A stretch of DNA of 41,541 nucleotides from Amanita rubescens (GCA_015039365.1 WION01000465.1:1-41541); one strand, 5' to 3'; positions 1 to 11,278 are shown, numbered from the stretch's first letter. The notes: a model not told the origin generated them from the sequence alone. Program-made: numbers and translations.

Positions 1-780
1 CCACTGAGCCCATACCCACCTGCTCCTCTCGAGTCTCGACTCCAAAGCGACACGAGTTCACCGCCCATACCTATTCCGTCACGCTTCACGCGTGATATTC
101 CTAAACATTGCTATTCCCATCCCATCCATGCTATCCATAGATTCCTCTCGGTTAGCGTGATCTACATCTGGTGGCCCTCGTCTCTCGCGGTACCAGCAAG
201 AGGAACCTTCGATCAATCAATCGAGTCATGTCCCACGGAGGGACCCCTGATGTCGTATTGATGAAGAAAAAGTCTTTGTCACGGCGCTGATTCTTATGTT
301 TTTGTGACTGCTACTATAATACAACGCTAGACCTTTGGAATGAATTATTTGATCTATTTGGTCCGTAGTTGCATAGATATAGCTGAACGACGGCTGAACG
401 ACGGCTGTTATCCCCCAATAACTGCATAGCCTTTGGGGTTATGGTTAGGGCGTAGGGTCACACTATTGAACACGCCGACGCTCATCTGCTACTAAAGAAT
501 GACTCGTTCCGAAGAAGGAAGAGTTAATAGAAATAAGAAAGCAAAATTAAGATGGAAAAGAAATAAGAAGACCAAAGAGGTGCAGAGGATTGATCTCGTC
601 AAAAAGAATCGACAACGATCCGGTTCGCCTTTAAGCCTTTAACTGGATTACACCTGATTTTGATAAATAGATTGACCAAGGGGCCGTCGATCGAAAGAAG
701 CTAGACACAGACGTTTCCTTCGCCGCCTCCGTTTCCGAAATGGAGTGAAAATTGCTGCAGAATATCAAACGTGTAAGTTT
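1..780. other. intergenic left flank
   Basis: I see no supported coding exon here. Frames are short and broken on both strands. The only structure noticed is a short tandem repeat at 382-406. The stretch could hold the 5' part of the oxygenase gene that follows, but I found no convincing exon. Confidence 0.5.
382..406. repeat. short tandem repeat, 11-bp unit
   Basis: The unit GCTGAACGACG occurs twice back to back (382-392, 393-403) and a third copy begins with GCTG. It is too short to assign a role. Confidence 0.7.
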
Positions 781-1151
781 TCGGTTTATCATGATATTTT
801 AAACTTGTTTGACACCGTTCTCAGTGTATCATCGTTGTTCTGCCGTACCTCTGGATTTCATAACCCGCAAGCCCAATAGTGTTGTTGAAAATACGATTCG
901 AACAAAATATGGGAAAACGAAACACCATTCCATCTATCGGAAAGGCAACGTCCACGTTTCCTGCCCCTTGCACGCAAAAACAGTTCTATTCAAAAAACCT
1001 GGATTTAGCTTGGTTGCGCGTACAATGCTTTCGACACTCTCTTCTTTACGATTCGTCTTCCCCGATTTTTTGGTCAAACAATTTGGGAACATTATGTCCG
1101 ATGCTCAGATGAAAGAGCTCCTCACCAAATGGCAAGCTTTTATTGATACAG

Positions 1152-1794
1152 GTGCGAGACCAAAGGGAAAGAACATAAAACACGTTCAAAGACACCTGCG
1201 TTCCATTTCGGCGTATGGAGACGTTATAAGAAGTCTCCCTTCATAATGCGCGATACCAAATCCAATAACTGCGATGTTCGAGCAGCATCAGATGCCTTTT
1301 TAACGCTGTTACGCAATCGCGTAGCGTCCAAAATCGCCACCTTCACGGAATACTATTCTCCCAAGGTCTGGAAAGTTCAATCAAAGTGCGTCCTCCTCTA
1401 TATTCTTTCTAATTATGGAATTCATATTTTATTAAGTATCCCCGCATATCTTTCACTATTTGTGGATACATCATCTTGGTCTGCAATCGATTTTGAAGGC
1501 GCATTCACGACCGTTGCAGTTCTGGAAGGCAGTTCCGAAAAAATACACATTGATGCCAATGATCATGGTATAACGTGGATCCTGCCATTGGGAGAGTGGA
1601 CTGGAGGTACATTTGTCATTCCTCAACTGGAGATGGAGATAGATGTGTATCCCGGTCAACTACTTGGCTTCAGTGCTAATATTCTCGCTCATTATTGCAC
1701 ACCAGTAACATCGGGTCGCAGGATAGTTATCACAATGTTTACGTGTAGGAACATCTTATTTGATTCCCTTATATTCTCTAAATTACGACGCTAA
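1152..1794 (+). CDS. 2-oxoglutarate/Fe(II)-dependent oxygenase-like protein (5' end unresolved)
   Basis: Two exons can be supported: 1152-1385 and 1437-1794, split by a 51-bp intron (GTGCGT...TTAAG) with a branch-like CTAAT. The frame is open upstream of the ATG at 1246 back to a splice acceptor at about 1151, so that ATG is internal. The C-terminal half has the metal-binding signature of the double-stranded beta-helix oxygenases: HIDAND (His-x-Asp), then LPLGEWTGG, a Pro-Gly turn (YPGQ), and a distal LAHY followed by VTSGRRIVITMF, giving the second His and the Arg that binds 2-oxoglutarate. This pattern resembles lineage-expanded basidiomycete oxygenases, including the TET/JBP-like group, but I cannot place it in a subfamily by eye. 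Upstream exons probably lie in 809-1140; the frames there are open but I could not join them. The gene is convergent with the next one. Confidence 0.6.
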
Positions 1795-2091
1795 CACTCA
1801 GATATATGCTAGAGTTCTCACATGTATATATATTATATCTTTTCGTACAGAAAATTTAGCTGAACAACATTCTGACCTCTATATGATGCTACAATCGACT
1901 CCAATCGATTGCATAGATGACTCGCAACTAACGCGTAACACCTTTCAACAGCATGAGTGAATGGAAAGCCTGGTGCGTGCTTATTGACGGCCAAGAATTG
2001 TCAAGTTCATGCACAGTTCATTGGACGAAGAGAAATGAACGACGACGTGACATTCGATCGATTATGCAGAGCAACCGCTCCATTAATAGTG

Positions 2092-3369
2092 CTAATCTTC
2101 ACCTGCTTCACTCGCCCTCTGATTCTCTGAGTTTTCATCATCAATCATCATTTGGCCCAACTTCAACCTTATGCTGGCACGTTCCTCTTCGCCGTATCCA
2201 ATTCTCCTTTTTACTACGCAATTCTTTCCCGCCATTTTCAAGTTCTGATGCAGTTTAGACGCAGCGTTCGATGCAAATGCTTCTGTAAACATATAATCGC
2301 TCTATCGGTTCCAGTTGATCATAATATATCTATTTACCTGAGAGAACGAATTGTCGAGCATCGTCATGCCTCGTAGGATAGAAACCATCTTGTAATCATT
2401 TCCGGGTAGTGATACCAACATAAACGTCATTTGCGCCTCAACGATATCACCCATTTGAAATCGAACTGGCGACATTTCCACATATCTACATCAAAAATAT
2501 CAGCATTTTAATCAGCGAGGTGGTTTTTACCTACTCACTTCATTTCGCCCGTTTCAGAAATGATACGCTCATAATATTCGACTACATTGTTAATGTTATG
2601 AACATAGCCCGAGGTTTCAAGATTTGAGAGAATTCCGTATGGGTTGATATCAATCGAAAATGGTATTTGTTTCTCTGTCGGACCACAATCTTTAATTGAA
2701 GAAAAGTAACGGTTAGATGAATCAATGCTCGTGAACTCGCCATAAGCATCAATGCATCCACATGGTTTCAGCTTATCTCGTGGGACATGGCCACCAAATA
2801 GTGAATATATGTCGAGTATTCCTTTAACTGCCGCCTCGAACGTGGGTGTCCCAAGGCCCGTGAGTGATACACCTTGATGTAGGTACTTTGCCCTCTTGGC
2901 CGTTCTGTTCCGTGACATCGTTATTGGAGAGATCGTGTAGTAAATATCAAACTTACATTTCTTGGTTCCTAAAAGGAGGAAGATCATGCCGCCAGATAAT
3001 ACCTTGCACGCGTACAACAACTTCGACTAATTCGTCCATTGGAATATCTTGATCATTACGTGTTCCCTCTGCAAAAACAAGCTGCTTCACAGATTTCACG
3101 TGGACGACTCTATACGCCTTGGGCCAGTCAGAAGCCTAGTCAGAAAACAGCTTGATTCTTCAGTTGCGATGAAAACTTAATAACACAAAGGTACTCGCGG
3201 TGGTGCAACGTGATAACTGTACTCCCGATACTGCACTGGCGGTTCGATCTCCTGAGAGGCACTCAAGTCGATCTGCTATTAGGTTACGCTGCTTTAGATA
3301 ACGGGCTTTGCGATCGACAGATGAAATGTGACATGTACCTGCGGCTTTCAGGTCGTAGTTGCCGTTCAT
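2092..3369 (-). CDS. uncharacterised multi-exon protein, agaric lineage-specific type
   Basis: Minus-strand gene built from several exons. Reading 5' to 3': an exon ending in APPRVPL, an exon carrying ASDWPKAYRVVHVKSVKQ and then DELVEVVVRVQGIIWRHD (about 3135-2957), a central exon (TAKRAKYLHQ... to ISETGEMK, ending at 2539), an exon at 2485-2335 (YVEMSPVRFQMGDIVEAQ...), and a last frame at 2282-2092 containing KRRIGYGEEE. Introns are about 50 bp with GT..AG ends. The intron 2538-2486 joins in phase and looks certain. The last join (about 2334-2283) does not keep phase with the preceding exon, so either a splice site differs from my reading or there is a one-base lesion. The N-terminus is also unresolved: 3369 is the first in-frame ATG of the first candidate exon. 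No known domain is recognised. It is divergent from the 3940 gene. Confidence 0.5.
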
Positions 3370-3939
3370 GTAGATGATCGGTGACGCGTCAGTGAATGTC
3401 TCATATGCACCTCTGTTCGTACTTTTTCTATATAGGACCTCCTGCGGTCTTGAACTGGTGACCTTCCTTCCCAGGATTCAGGATCAACGGATCGCCGAAT
3501 GGACTTTGATCCATGGGTAAATGCTACAGTCAAGCGACGCGATAGAGGATGCTGAAATAAGCATCAACCCGATGGGTGGTGCTTCCAATGGGACGCCGAA
3601 TTCTCAGTATCCCGAACCTGAATGATTAACCATCAAGTGATGCGCAAATCTATTTCTGGCGTGTATGATTTCCGACATCGGGAGGAGCGGGCATTTAACC
3701 GCTAACGGAATGCTACTATATCGGGGTTCCGACGCTCAATGATTAACCATCGGATGATGCGCCTTTACTGCTGTTCTATTTCTGGCGTGTTGCCTTGCTT
3801 GTCGCCTGAACGATTTGGCTTCAGCACCTTCGTTTCCCTTATCATGTGAGGGCACTCTCAACTTTCGTTCCCCGTGCTACCCTGCACCCCTCAACCATTG
3901 TTTCAACTCTCGCCTTTGATCTCCGATATTCGTGTTTCG
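3370..3939. other. shared upstream region of two divergent genes
   Basis: About 570 bp between the start regions of two divergently transcribed uncharacterised genes. It contains the imperfect duplication described separately. A tRNA-like T-arm on the minus strand was tested and does not fold. No coding exon was found. Confidence 0.5.
3621..3790. repeat. imperfect direct repeat in divergent promoter region
   Basis: Two copies, about 3621-3667 and 3738-3790, share the blocks AATGATTAACCATC, GATGCGC and CTATTTCTGGCGTGT in the same order. The second copy carries a few inserted bases in the middle. The spacing is about 117 bp. The arrangement could be a duplicated regulatory block or a decayed repeat; the sequence does not decide. 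Confidence 0.65.
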
Positions 3940-6121
3940 ATGGCTCCAACAAAACGCAAACGAAGTAAGGTCAAACAAGTGAAGACTCCCCTTGTCATTC
4001 CGGAGACTGATATGTATGGCCCTTCTCTGTCCATTACATGTTGCTCACCATCTATAGCATCAGTGAACTATCTGACGTCGTTGAAGACAAATTGTATGTT
4101 CCTCTTTTTCAATGCAGATTTTATTTCGTTATTTACCTTCGTCTCCAGCGTTGTTAATGCAGGCGAAGACGACAGCGACGTTCCACTTGCGCGCGTTTCT
4201 AGCGTCAAAACTGACGTCACCAAACCTGTGCAAATGTATTTCGTTCTTTAGTCTTTCTCTTGTTCCTTTCTTATCTACATATATTGTAGTACTAACACCT
4301 CTACACATGATACCGATGAGACAGATGAAGATGCGGTCGTAAATGTCAAGAAACCAAGACGTTTCAATGTGCAAAGGTACTTTTTCTTTCATTTCATTGC
4401 TTGAGGTAGACATTTACTATTGCATTCAGTGATTCGGACAGTGCCAAACCTATTCAGACAGCGCGTCCTGCGAGAGGGAAGCCACGGATAAATTCTCATT
4501 CACTTACCACACAGATTAACTCTGATGCGTAAGTTGTCGCTTTCATTGTTTCTCTTCAACTCCTTCCGCTCACCTAGTTTCACATCTCAGCGTTCCTGTT
4601 GAAGGAGGTTCTGTGATGGATGTGAAAAAATCTGATATAAGCGATCAGACAGAAGGCCATTTGTACGTTCAATTTTACGTTTACCTTCTTCAGCCAAATG
4701 ATATTTCTACTCAGGTCTTCTGATACCAATAGTGTCAACTCAAACGATAGCGGCGACGATTTGGATGCGATACAAACGAAAGTTTCGACAATCGACTCCG
4801 CAAAAGAAACAGAAACAGTATATTTGGACTCTTTTCCTGAAATTACGGACTCTGGTGTTGCACGAAACAAGCAGATTCAAAATAATCCCTTGATATTAGA
4901 AGATGAAGACATTGACCCTCTCTTACGTGACGAACATAAGACGCTCCCGACACTTAGGCGAGTTTCGAATCTGACGTCTGTGATACGAAGCTCATCAACA
5001 TTAAAGGAATTCATCTGTTATTCAGTTTGTTCGTTATGGCCAACCACAACCTGAGCCAGGCTCAAACGTTGCCCTGGGATATGAGAAGGTCATTCAAAAA
5101 ATGGTGACGGGGTCCGAGGGTAAACGGTACGTTTATTAAAAACTTGAGCTAATGACAGGATTAAGACGTATCGTTTTAGGCAATTAACTTCAGCTGTCAA
5201 TTTTACCCACTCCTTGCCTTTCCTCAATCCTTCCCGCGCCTCGCCAAATCTAGTGGTCTTCGACGCAGGGAAAATATGCTTCAAGGGTGAAAACAGTAAA
5301 CTAGGAAAGAACGCAGTGTTCATTACAACTGGACTAATCGTAGAATCCCAATTGAAAGACGCGACCGATAGTACTATTAATGCTGGTCACAAGGTGAGAT
5401 TTTATTCGTTTCGTAAAAATCCAATTTGATGCTGCTATTTTCTAGATCAGGCAGGTCATATTACTGCCCTTTGCCGGAGAAGTACAACGGCTTTTTGCCT
5501 ATATAGGAACCGTATTTGAAACGGATGAATATGTCTGCTTACTAGACTCAGGGAGTCTGATTCTTACTACTCGTAGAGAAGGAGCGGGTGCTGATTATAA
5601 CAACTATGTAAATTCTCCATCCTGTGCGTTTTTTGTTTCTAAACCGTTTTGACATTCTAAATCTTTGGTAAACAAGCATCAAGCTCCCCTGCTCGTACGC
5701 GAGTACCTGCCGGACTTCTTACATCATCGCCTGTAAAAATAGGATCATCGCGGAATCAGAACAAAGGTAAATCCACACATTTTGCACCGTCGCTCGGTTT
5801 CAAAGATCGCGGTGCGTACAATTATCTGTCAATATGATGTGCACTGAAATATCTTCCTTTGAAGTACCTGTTTACGATGCCCGTCGAAGACCTACTTTCA
5901 TGTTTGATAAGGATGGATTGAAGCATGTCAGTGACTTGCCGATCTATAAAATCGACAAGACGGAGATCCCCCCCTGCAAGTATATCGCAACGGTCGGATA
6001 TACAGTTGGCAGTTGGAAAACAAGAGCGAGTGCTGACGATGAGACCATCAGAAGCTGTGCGAGCTTAAATATACAGTTCGTAATCATTCTCGGCAAAGTT
6101 GATGTGAAAGACCTCGCATGA
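3940..6121 (+). CDS. uncharacterised multi-exon protein with acidic/basic N-terminus and conserved C-terminal domain
   Basis: The start is the ATG at 3940 (MAPTKRKRSKVK), giving a very basic N-terminus. A chain of small exons follows, separated by introns of about 50-60 bp: a piece reading SELSDVVEDK, one with GEDDSDVPLARVSSVKTD (a splice at CCAG before GTTGTTAATG keeps phase), one with DETDEDAVVNVKKPRR, and then a longer Ser/Asp/Glu-rich exon at about 4715-5050. These look disordered and probably nuclear. From about 5180 a folded-looking part begins: LTSAVNFTHSLPFLNPSRAS, FITTGLIVESQL, VILLPFAGEVQRLFAYIG, then VPVYDARRRPTF, IATVGYTVGSWK and SLNIQFVIILGKVD before the stop at 6121. I recall this C-terminal pattern from uncharacterised agaric proteins but know of no function. 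Exon borders between 5050 and 5180 are approximate. Confidence 0.6.
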
Positions 6122-6373
6122 TAGCATTCATCTCATTGACATGTAGAATTTCTTATAACATAAATGACGATTCTTTCCTTTGTCGTTTTGAAAATAGGAG
6201 CACTTGCATGTTGACGAGCGATCAATGACGACAAACTACTTATGTAATTTGACAACAAAAGGAATCTTCTCATTGTCACGCTTCTCTGTCCTCCTCATGT
6301 TCTGGATGCGGTTTCAGTGAACGCGTCCGTTCAAACGTCGAGAAACTAGAGGGCCCCGAACAACACAAATCAT

Positions 6374-8205
6374 TTGTGTATGATCGGTTCAGCCTGTTTG
6401 CTTTCCACTACATTTCTGTATAAGAAACACACCATTCCCCTGCGTCTTAACCCTAACCTTCTTTATTCCTGCATCACCTCCAGGAAAATGACCTGCGACC
6501 ACCTCCTGACCTCCTGCGCTCATCAACGGGTTGATTCTCCGCTAATCTTCATCGATGACCTCCTTTCAACCAATGCGCCCTCCACCCACCATCGTTTCAC
6601 CTCCCACCTCCAACGCACTCTAACGAACAACGACGAGGGCATATCCGATCAGCAAGAAGTCTTGGATGAAAAACATCGATCAAAGAAGAAGACGCATGCA
6701 TCATCTTCGTGTCCAACTCCCCTCCACCATGACTCCAATCTGACACCACCACACCTGCAATCCCGCCCTGGCCCCTCAACAGGTTTCGTCCACCAGGTTT
6801 CTCTGCAGACCAACGCGGTTGATGCGGGAGTATGCCACCACAATGTTCACGCCCAGCCACAGCATCTACCGTCGTCCCTTCCTATCAACCTCTCATTCAA
6901 GCCCCTAGCTCAGTATCACGCTCACGCTCACCCGCCGGTAGCCCTCACGTTCAGTCCAGCAGGTCATCAACATCACACTTCTCCTCTCTGATATCCGCCG
7001 CAAGCGCGAACGCATCAATGCCACCAGTGCTTACTTAGTCTCGTCGTTCTTCGCCATCCTGCACATTTGGCCAGTTCCGTTATTCGACACCGACACCGTC
7101 TCCCACTCCCACTTTTGTCCAGCAGCACAGGTCTCTCAGGTTTGTCAACGCCATGTGTCTCTGAATCTAAAACTTTGATTTCTGACTTCTTGACACATCT
7201 AGCTCCCATTTATCACTAGTTTCAATCATCAAGTCCTCTTCTCTACACGCTAATCCAGCAAGACCTGGAAAGTCAGGATGAGGAAGATCAAGGTCAACGA
7301 AGAACCGTTGATGGGGGTTTTACTTCAGTCGTAAGTAAAATCATGGTTTCACTTGAGGGTTTAACGCTGTCGATTAACCATGAATATTAGATCTCATCAC
7401 AAGGCGTTGTACAAATACTCGAAGGAGCTGAATCGAGGCAGAAGAAGAAGCGTCGTTTCCTCAAGGAAAACGATGTCATGTCTGACACAACGTATGTAAT
7501 GTTTCAGATGGCACAACATAAAGCTCACAGAAGCTGCAGAGATCGTTCTACTCCACGTCAGCCCCTTACAGCCTTGAGTGCAAATAGTGTTCGAGGAACA
7601 CTGTCATCACCCCACCCGCCACTTGGGCCCATCACGATGATCTTTTTTACTTCGATGACATGGCTGTTGATCATCCCAGTCGACATCAGCGCATCGTATT
7701 CCCAGATCACCTCCACGGTTGTCCAGTGAGGCACGTTCTCCTGGTCGTGCCCGTCAAAGCCCACCTGCACGTTCACTCAGTGAGGCACGTAGTTGCCGTT
7801 CCCATCCATCACCCCATCGCAGCCCGGGTAGTACACGTGAACGCTCGACGAGTAGCGAGGTGCATTCCCACGACAGTGCCCGCCAACTTGCCCGTCAACA
7901 AGCCCATCGCAGCCCAAGTGCACTTGCACGCTCGTCGAGCCAGGCGCCTTCTCACGGTCATCATCGTCATCAATCAGTCCATTGAAACCCAATACCGAGT
8001 GGGCCTGCACGCTCGTTCAGGCAGATGCATGGCCACAGCTCGCCATGCTGTTGATGCTCCTACTCATGGTCATGTCCATCAATCAGCCCCTCGCAGCTCG
8101 AGTGCTGCGTCTCGTACAAGGTCTTCTGATGAACGTGGACCATCACGTTCCGGCAAGCATAAGCTTCCCCAAGCCCTTTTCGTGACGGGAAGAAGACAGG
8201 CATGA
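6374..8205 (+). pseudogene. frame-broken low-complexity gene remnant
   Basis: This stretch is richer in C and encodes Ser/Pro/His/Arg-rich peptides, but no single frame stays coherent. Pieces that look like exons are SRSRSPAGSPHVQSSRSS (about 6920-6975), a piece before 7140 ending YSTPTPSPTPTFVQQHR, a piece ending at a GTAAGT donor at 7331 (DEEDQGQRRTVDGGFTSV), and a piece at 7391-7490 (GVVQILEGAESRQKKKRR). Stops and frame changes lie between them. It could be a decayed gene or a fast-evolving disordered protein with many small exons. No domain is recognised, and function cannot be stated. Confidence 0.35.
7719..8190 (+). repeat. degenerate Arg/Ser/His-coding repeat tract
   Basis: Loose repeats of sequence meaning CCCATCGCAGCCC, GCACGCTCGTC and TCATGGTCATG-like blocks recur through this tract. 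In frame they read as RS- and HGH-rich peptides (SPHRSPGS, HRSPSALARSSS, SHGHHRHQS, THGHVHQSAPRSSS). The good-looking frame changes at about 7985, after which the RS/H pattern continues in another frame, pointing to an indel within a formerly continuous repeat-coding exon. Confidence 0.5.
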
Positions 8206-8304
8206 ATCCTAAAGCTGCCAACTATGAGTAAGGTGTCTCCTCAATGCTATGGATCCCTGTAGTACAATTCAATGGAGTGCATCATGTACATTACATTCTT
8301 CTAT

Positions 8305-9228
8305 TTAATCCTTTATCTCCATCTGCGCCGTAAACGTGTCGGTTTTGGCGTACTTCGTTAGTCTTATACACCACAATATGTTGTGCCCGTCAAGATTAGA
8401 CAAAGCCTGATTGTCTCCTTTAAGATTTATCTTCCAGCACCGACTGTCTCCGAGCCAACGTGTCCTCATTTTCAGTTCATCCGCCGCGCATTGAAAGTTT
8501 TCCGTGCGTATAGCGTGTACCGCATGCCATCCCCGTTTCTTGTATTTTTCAAGTGCTGTCAACGCCTTCTTGTTGATTGGTCCGCAAACCATTGTTTCAT
8601 GCTGGATAAAGGTGCTGACGGGATATAAAGAGTATGCACGCGTGTGCGTAATAACATTCATAACACATGCTTCATATTTCTCAGTTTAAGAACAAGAACA
8701 CAGTTAAGGACGCTGCTCACTAGAATGAAAATCCAATATTGCACGAAGTGGAGACGATTTCGTCGCCATCAATTGTACAACCTTTCCTGTACTTCGGTGT
8801 TTGAAGCTCTCCAACGCCTCTATTTGTTGAAAGCTGGGATACTCATAGATGTTTTCGAGAACATCTAACGCTTGATTTCCAATCTTTGGAACGAAGCGAT
8901 AGCCGAATGCAATCAGCTGAGTTTTCCAGACCTCGAGATGCTTTGCTTCAAAATAGAGGTCCAAATCGGCATATTGATAATATGTCCTGTCAAAAAACTG
9001 CAATGCTGTGGAACCGCTAATAATCGCGTTCGTTCCTTTCATAGTTTTGACAAATTCTTGTACATCGTTCTCCACTGACAAGAATGGCATAAGGACTCTT
9101 GTCAGGTTGAAAACTGACCGGCTGTATTCCTCCTTCAGATCTCTCAGTCTCTTCGAGGTACACTCTAGGACCATGATGTCTTCCATCGGCAACAGATCAA
9201 ATATTTTGAACCACAATTCAACGGTCAA
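8305..9228 (-). CDS. F-box protein with nucleotidyltransferase-like core
   Basis: Two exons, 9228-8721 and 8669-8305, are joined by a 51-bp intron (GTGAGC...GAAG). The join keeps phase exactly and restores FHSTCVMNVITHTRAYSLYP, giving about 290 residues from the supported frame. The N-terminus reads LTVELWFKIFDLLPMEDI and LECTSKRLRDL, an F-box, which would bind Skp1 in an SCF ubiquitin ligase. It is followed by AIISGSTALQFF and, about 12 residues later, DLDLYFE: the Gly-Ser plus Asp-x-Asp pattern of the nucleotidyltransferase fold (minimal or kinase-like NTases). The first codon of this frame is TTG and an in-frame TGA lies just upstream, so the true start is in an upstream exon I could not fix. 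Whether the NTase-like part is catalytic is unknown. Confidence 0.65.
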
Positions 9229-9684
9229 AGACCTTCATTTCCTTGCGTCAAGGTAATAAGACAGCAAATGAAAAGTGTTACACACATATCGAATGCCAAC
9301 ATCAATAAGGGTTTTGTTAAGTGAACAATACGCGGAGAGATATGAGGACCAGTGGTAAACGGGTGACATCTGTAATCATCATTCACTTTACTTATGGTTG
9401 TTCGCATCCAATAGGATAATGTCGATCATCCGTCTTCCGAATGGTTTAGACATCTCCCACACAGCTATAATCTGGAGCCACCTCCAACTGGCGTCTCTGT
9501 GAGTGTTTTATCTCAATAAATGAATGATACATTCATTGATCATGTATATGATGTATGCGTTGTATCTCCATCTTCCACTAACTAACTACAACATCGACAC
9601 GGCGGACTGCGATAAAGTCGTGCCATAAGTTAATCTTCACGTCAAAAATTTAGTCAGTAAGACTCTGGATGTATAGTAACGATC
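9229..9684. other. intergenic, likely holding the 5' exon of the F-box gene
   Basis: No long coding frame. A short minus-strand frame starting with ATG (MSKPFGRRMIDIILLDANNH, about 9452-9390) followed by a GTAAAG donor could be a first exon for the F-box gene, but the implied intron of about 160 bp would be long for this genome. Confidence 0.35.
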
Positions 9685-10797
9685 TCACGATAGTACAATA
9701 CGTTCTGCCAATAAACGGTCTGTTGCGGTTATAGAAACAAGGCTTCGTTCATCTGTTTTGGTAGTCTTCAAAATGACCACGTTGCCAAACCATAAAGAAT
9801 GACCACGCAATAAATTCGAGATGCAAGCGTTGACAACTTGACCAGTCTGAACATAGTCTTTCGGCTTATGATGACGAAAAAAAACGATAGAACATACCAA
9901 AGACAAGAAGAAAAAGATATATTGATATTTCAACGGCAGAGGAGATCCAAGTGGAAATTCGTTCACGATTTTCACTCGAGGTGTAGAGCCTTCGAAATAC
10001 ATATCCAACTTCATATTTTGCAAAGTAGGTTGTAACGATGGGTGAATTAGAGGAACATTGATTAGAATAGGTAGCTTCGACGAGTCAGGAAAAAGCAAGG
10101 CCTTGAAAGTGGTATCGGATTCCTACGCATAATAAGATTAATAACGTCGTTGGTGGAAGATATGGTACGTACAGAAGCAATCTCTCTACTTAGTTTAAGA
10201 ATTTCTGACCGACGCATACGAGTGCAGAGATAGAACTTTAAGTTGACTGAGTGAAGGTGACCTAGGGAGCGAAACGGTAAAAGAGGACAGCGTCGAAGGA
10301 CGTGGGTCCTCATCGTTGCCGGACAGACCATTGAGCTAAACTGTTATCCATACATGCGGCATGACGCAGTGAAATCGACGGATGCCCGTACTCACCTCCC
10401 ACAACTGGATTATCCTGTATCCATCGTAACAATTTGTCTCGGATGTGCGTATTATGAGGACGGAGCACTCGGTATTGATTTAACATGGAGCGGATTTCCG
10501 TCAAAGTTCGATCACTGCCTAAAATTAACGCCACTGAACGTCGCGTTCCATATGTGAGTCTGGTAACTCACTTTGCGTTGACATCCTTCTGGTAATCTTT
10601 GTTTGCCCGGATTGCTTCAATGAGGACAGAGAACTAGTACGTCAGGCTGACAGGATTCTGTGACTGTCAGTCAATTTATATGATGTTCACGTTAAGAACT
10701 CAACATAGACGATAACTTTAAGCGGCCGAATCTGTTCATCTTGTGAAAGGTTGGGACCGCCGATATATTTAGGCGCAGGTCCGTACGGCGTAGACAA
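9685..10797 (-). CDS. uncharacterised multi-exon protein
   Basis: Minus-strand gene assembled from several frames. The most upstream supported piece reads PKYIGGPNLSQDEQIRPLKV and IVYVEFL (about 10797-10690). Then comes a small exon beginning FSVLIEAIRANKDYQ (about 10640-10577) with a GTGAGT donor, and an exon SDRTLTEIRSMLNQYRVL to WIQDNPVVG (about 10518-10385). The middle (10300-10100) is unclear. The last part contains VPLIHPSLQPTLQNMKLD, MYFEGSTPRVKIVNEFPLG, a clean 51-bp intron at 9897-9847, and TGQVVNACISNLLRG to the stop at 9685. I recognise no domain. The 5' end is open because a stop lies just upstream of the first piece. The family appears to be another agaric-specific one, by recall only. 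Confidence 0.45.
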
Positions 10798-11278
10798 TCA
10801 TCGACATCAAAAGGAGTCAGGAGATCATTCCTGCAATCAAGACGACATCTCCTTGAATTGAGGGAAGAGGATTCCACGTCGGTGATTGGTTGCTTCGGCG
10901 ATGATGACTTGAGAGTTGAAACGTTGACGTCTTGTACATCACGAGGGCCTAAATTTACATAAATGACGTCGGCTCTGGACCGTAGACGTCGCAACTATAA
11001 TCTTCAAAAGGCTTCTCTCACATGTGAGATTGATGCGGTGAACAAGACCACATCTTATTGAACTGTGTGGTGAACGCTGCACATCTGTAATCGGCTGAGT
11101 ATGGGTTGGCTATGATTAATCTGCACCGAGCGGCTAAATTTAGGTAAATGACTGAAATGAGGTGACTCACCCAATCCGATATAGCGCGCTTGCACGTGCC
11201 ACGTAATCCGTTTTATAACTGAGATCCTCTGAAGGGTGCATCGTCACTACAGCACAGGGAAGTTAAACATGTCGCGCC
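10798..11278. other. unassigned stretch between two genes
   Basis: A minus-strand open frame of about 100 codons covers 10692-10994, but it overlaps the better frame of the previous gene and begins with TTG. It could contain a 5' exon (SSSPKQPITDVESSSLNSRR). Two similar motifs, CTAAATTTACATAAATGA (about 10949) and CTAAATTTAGGTAAATGA (about 11133), occur in direct orientation. Nothing else is supported. Confidence 0.4.

Noticed and set aside
3425..3470. tRNA-like T-arm and acceptor on the minus strand
   Set aside because: A TTCAA core is present, but the flanking bases do not pair into a 5-bp T stem and no matching D or anticodon arms were found.
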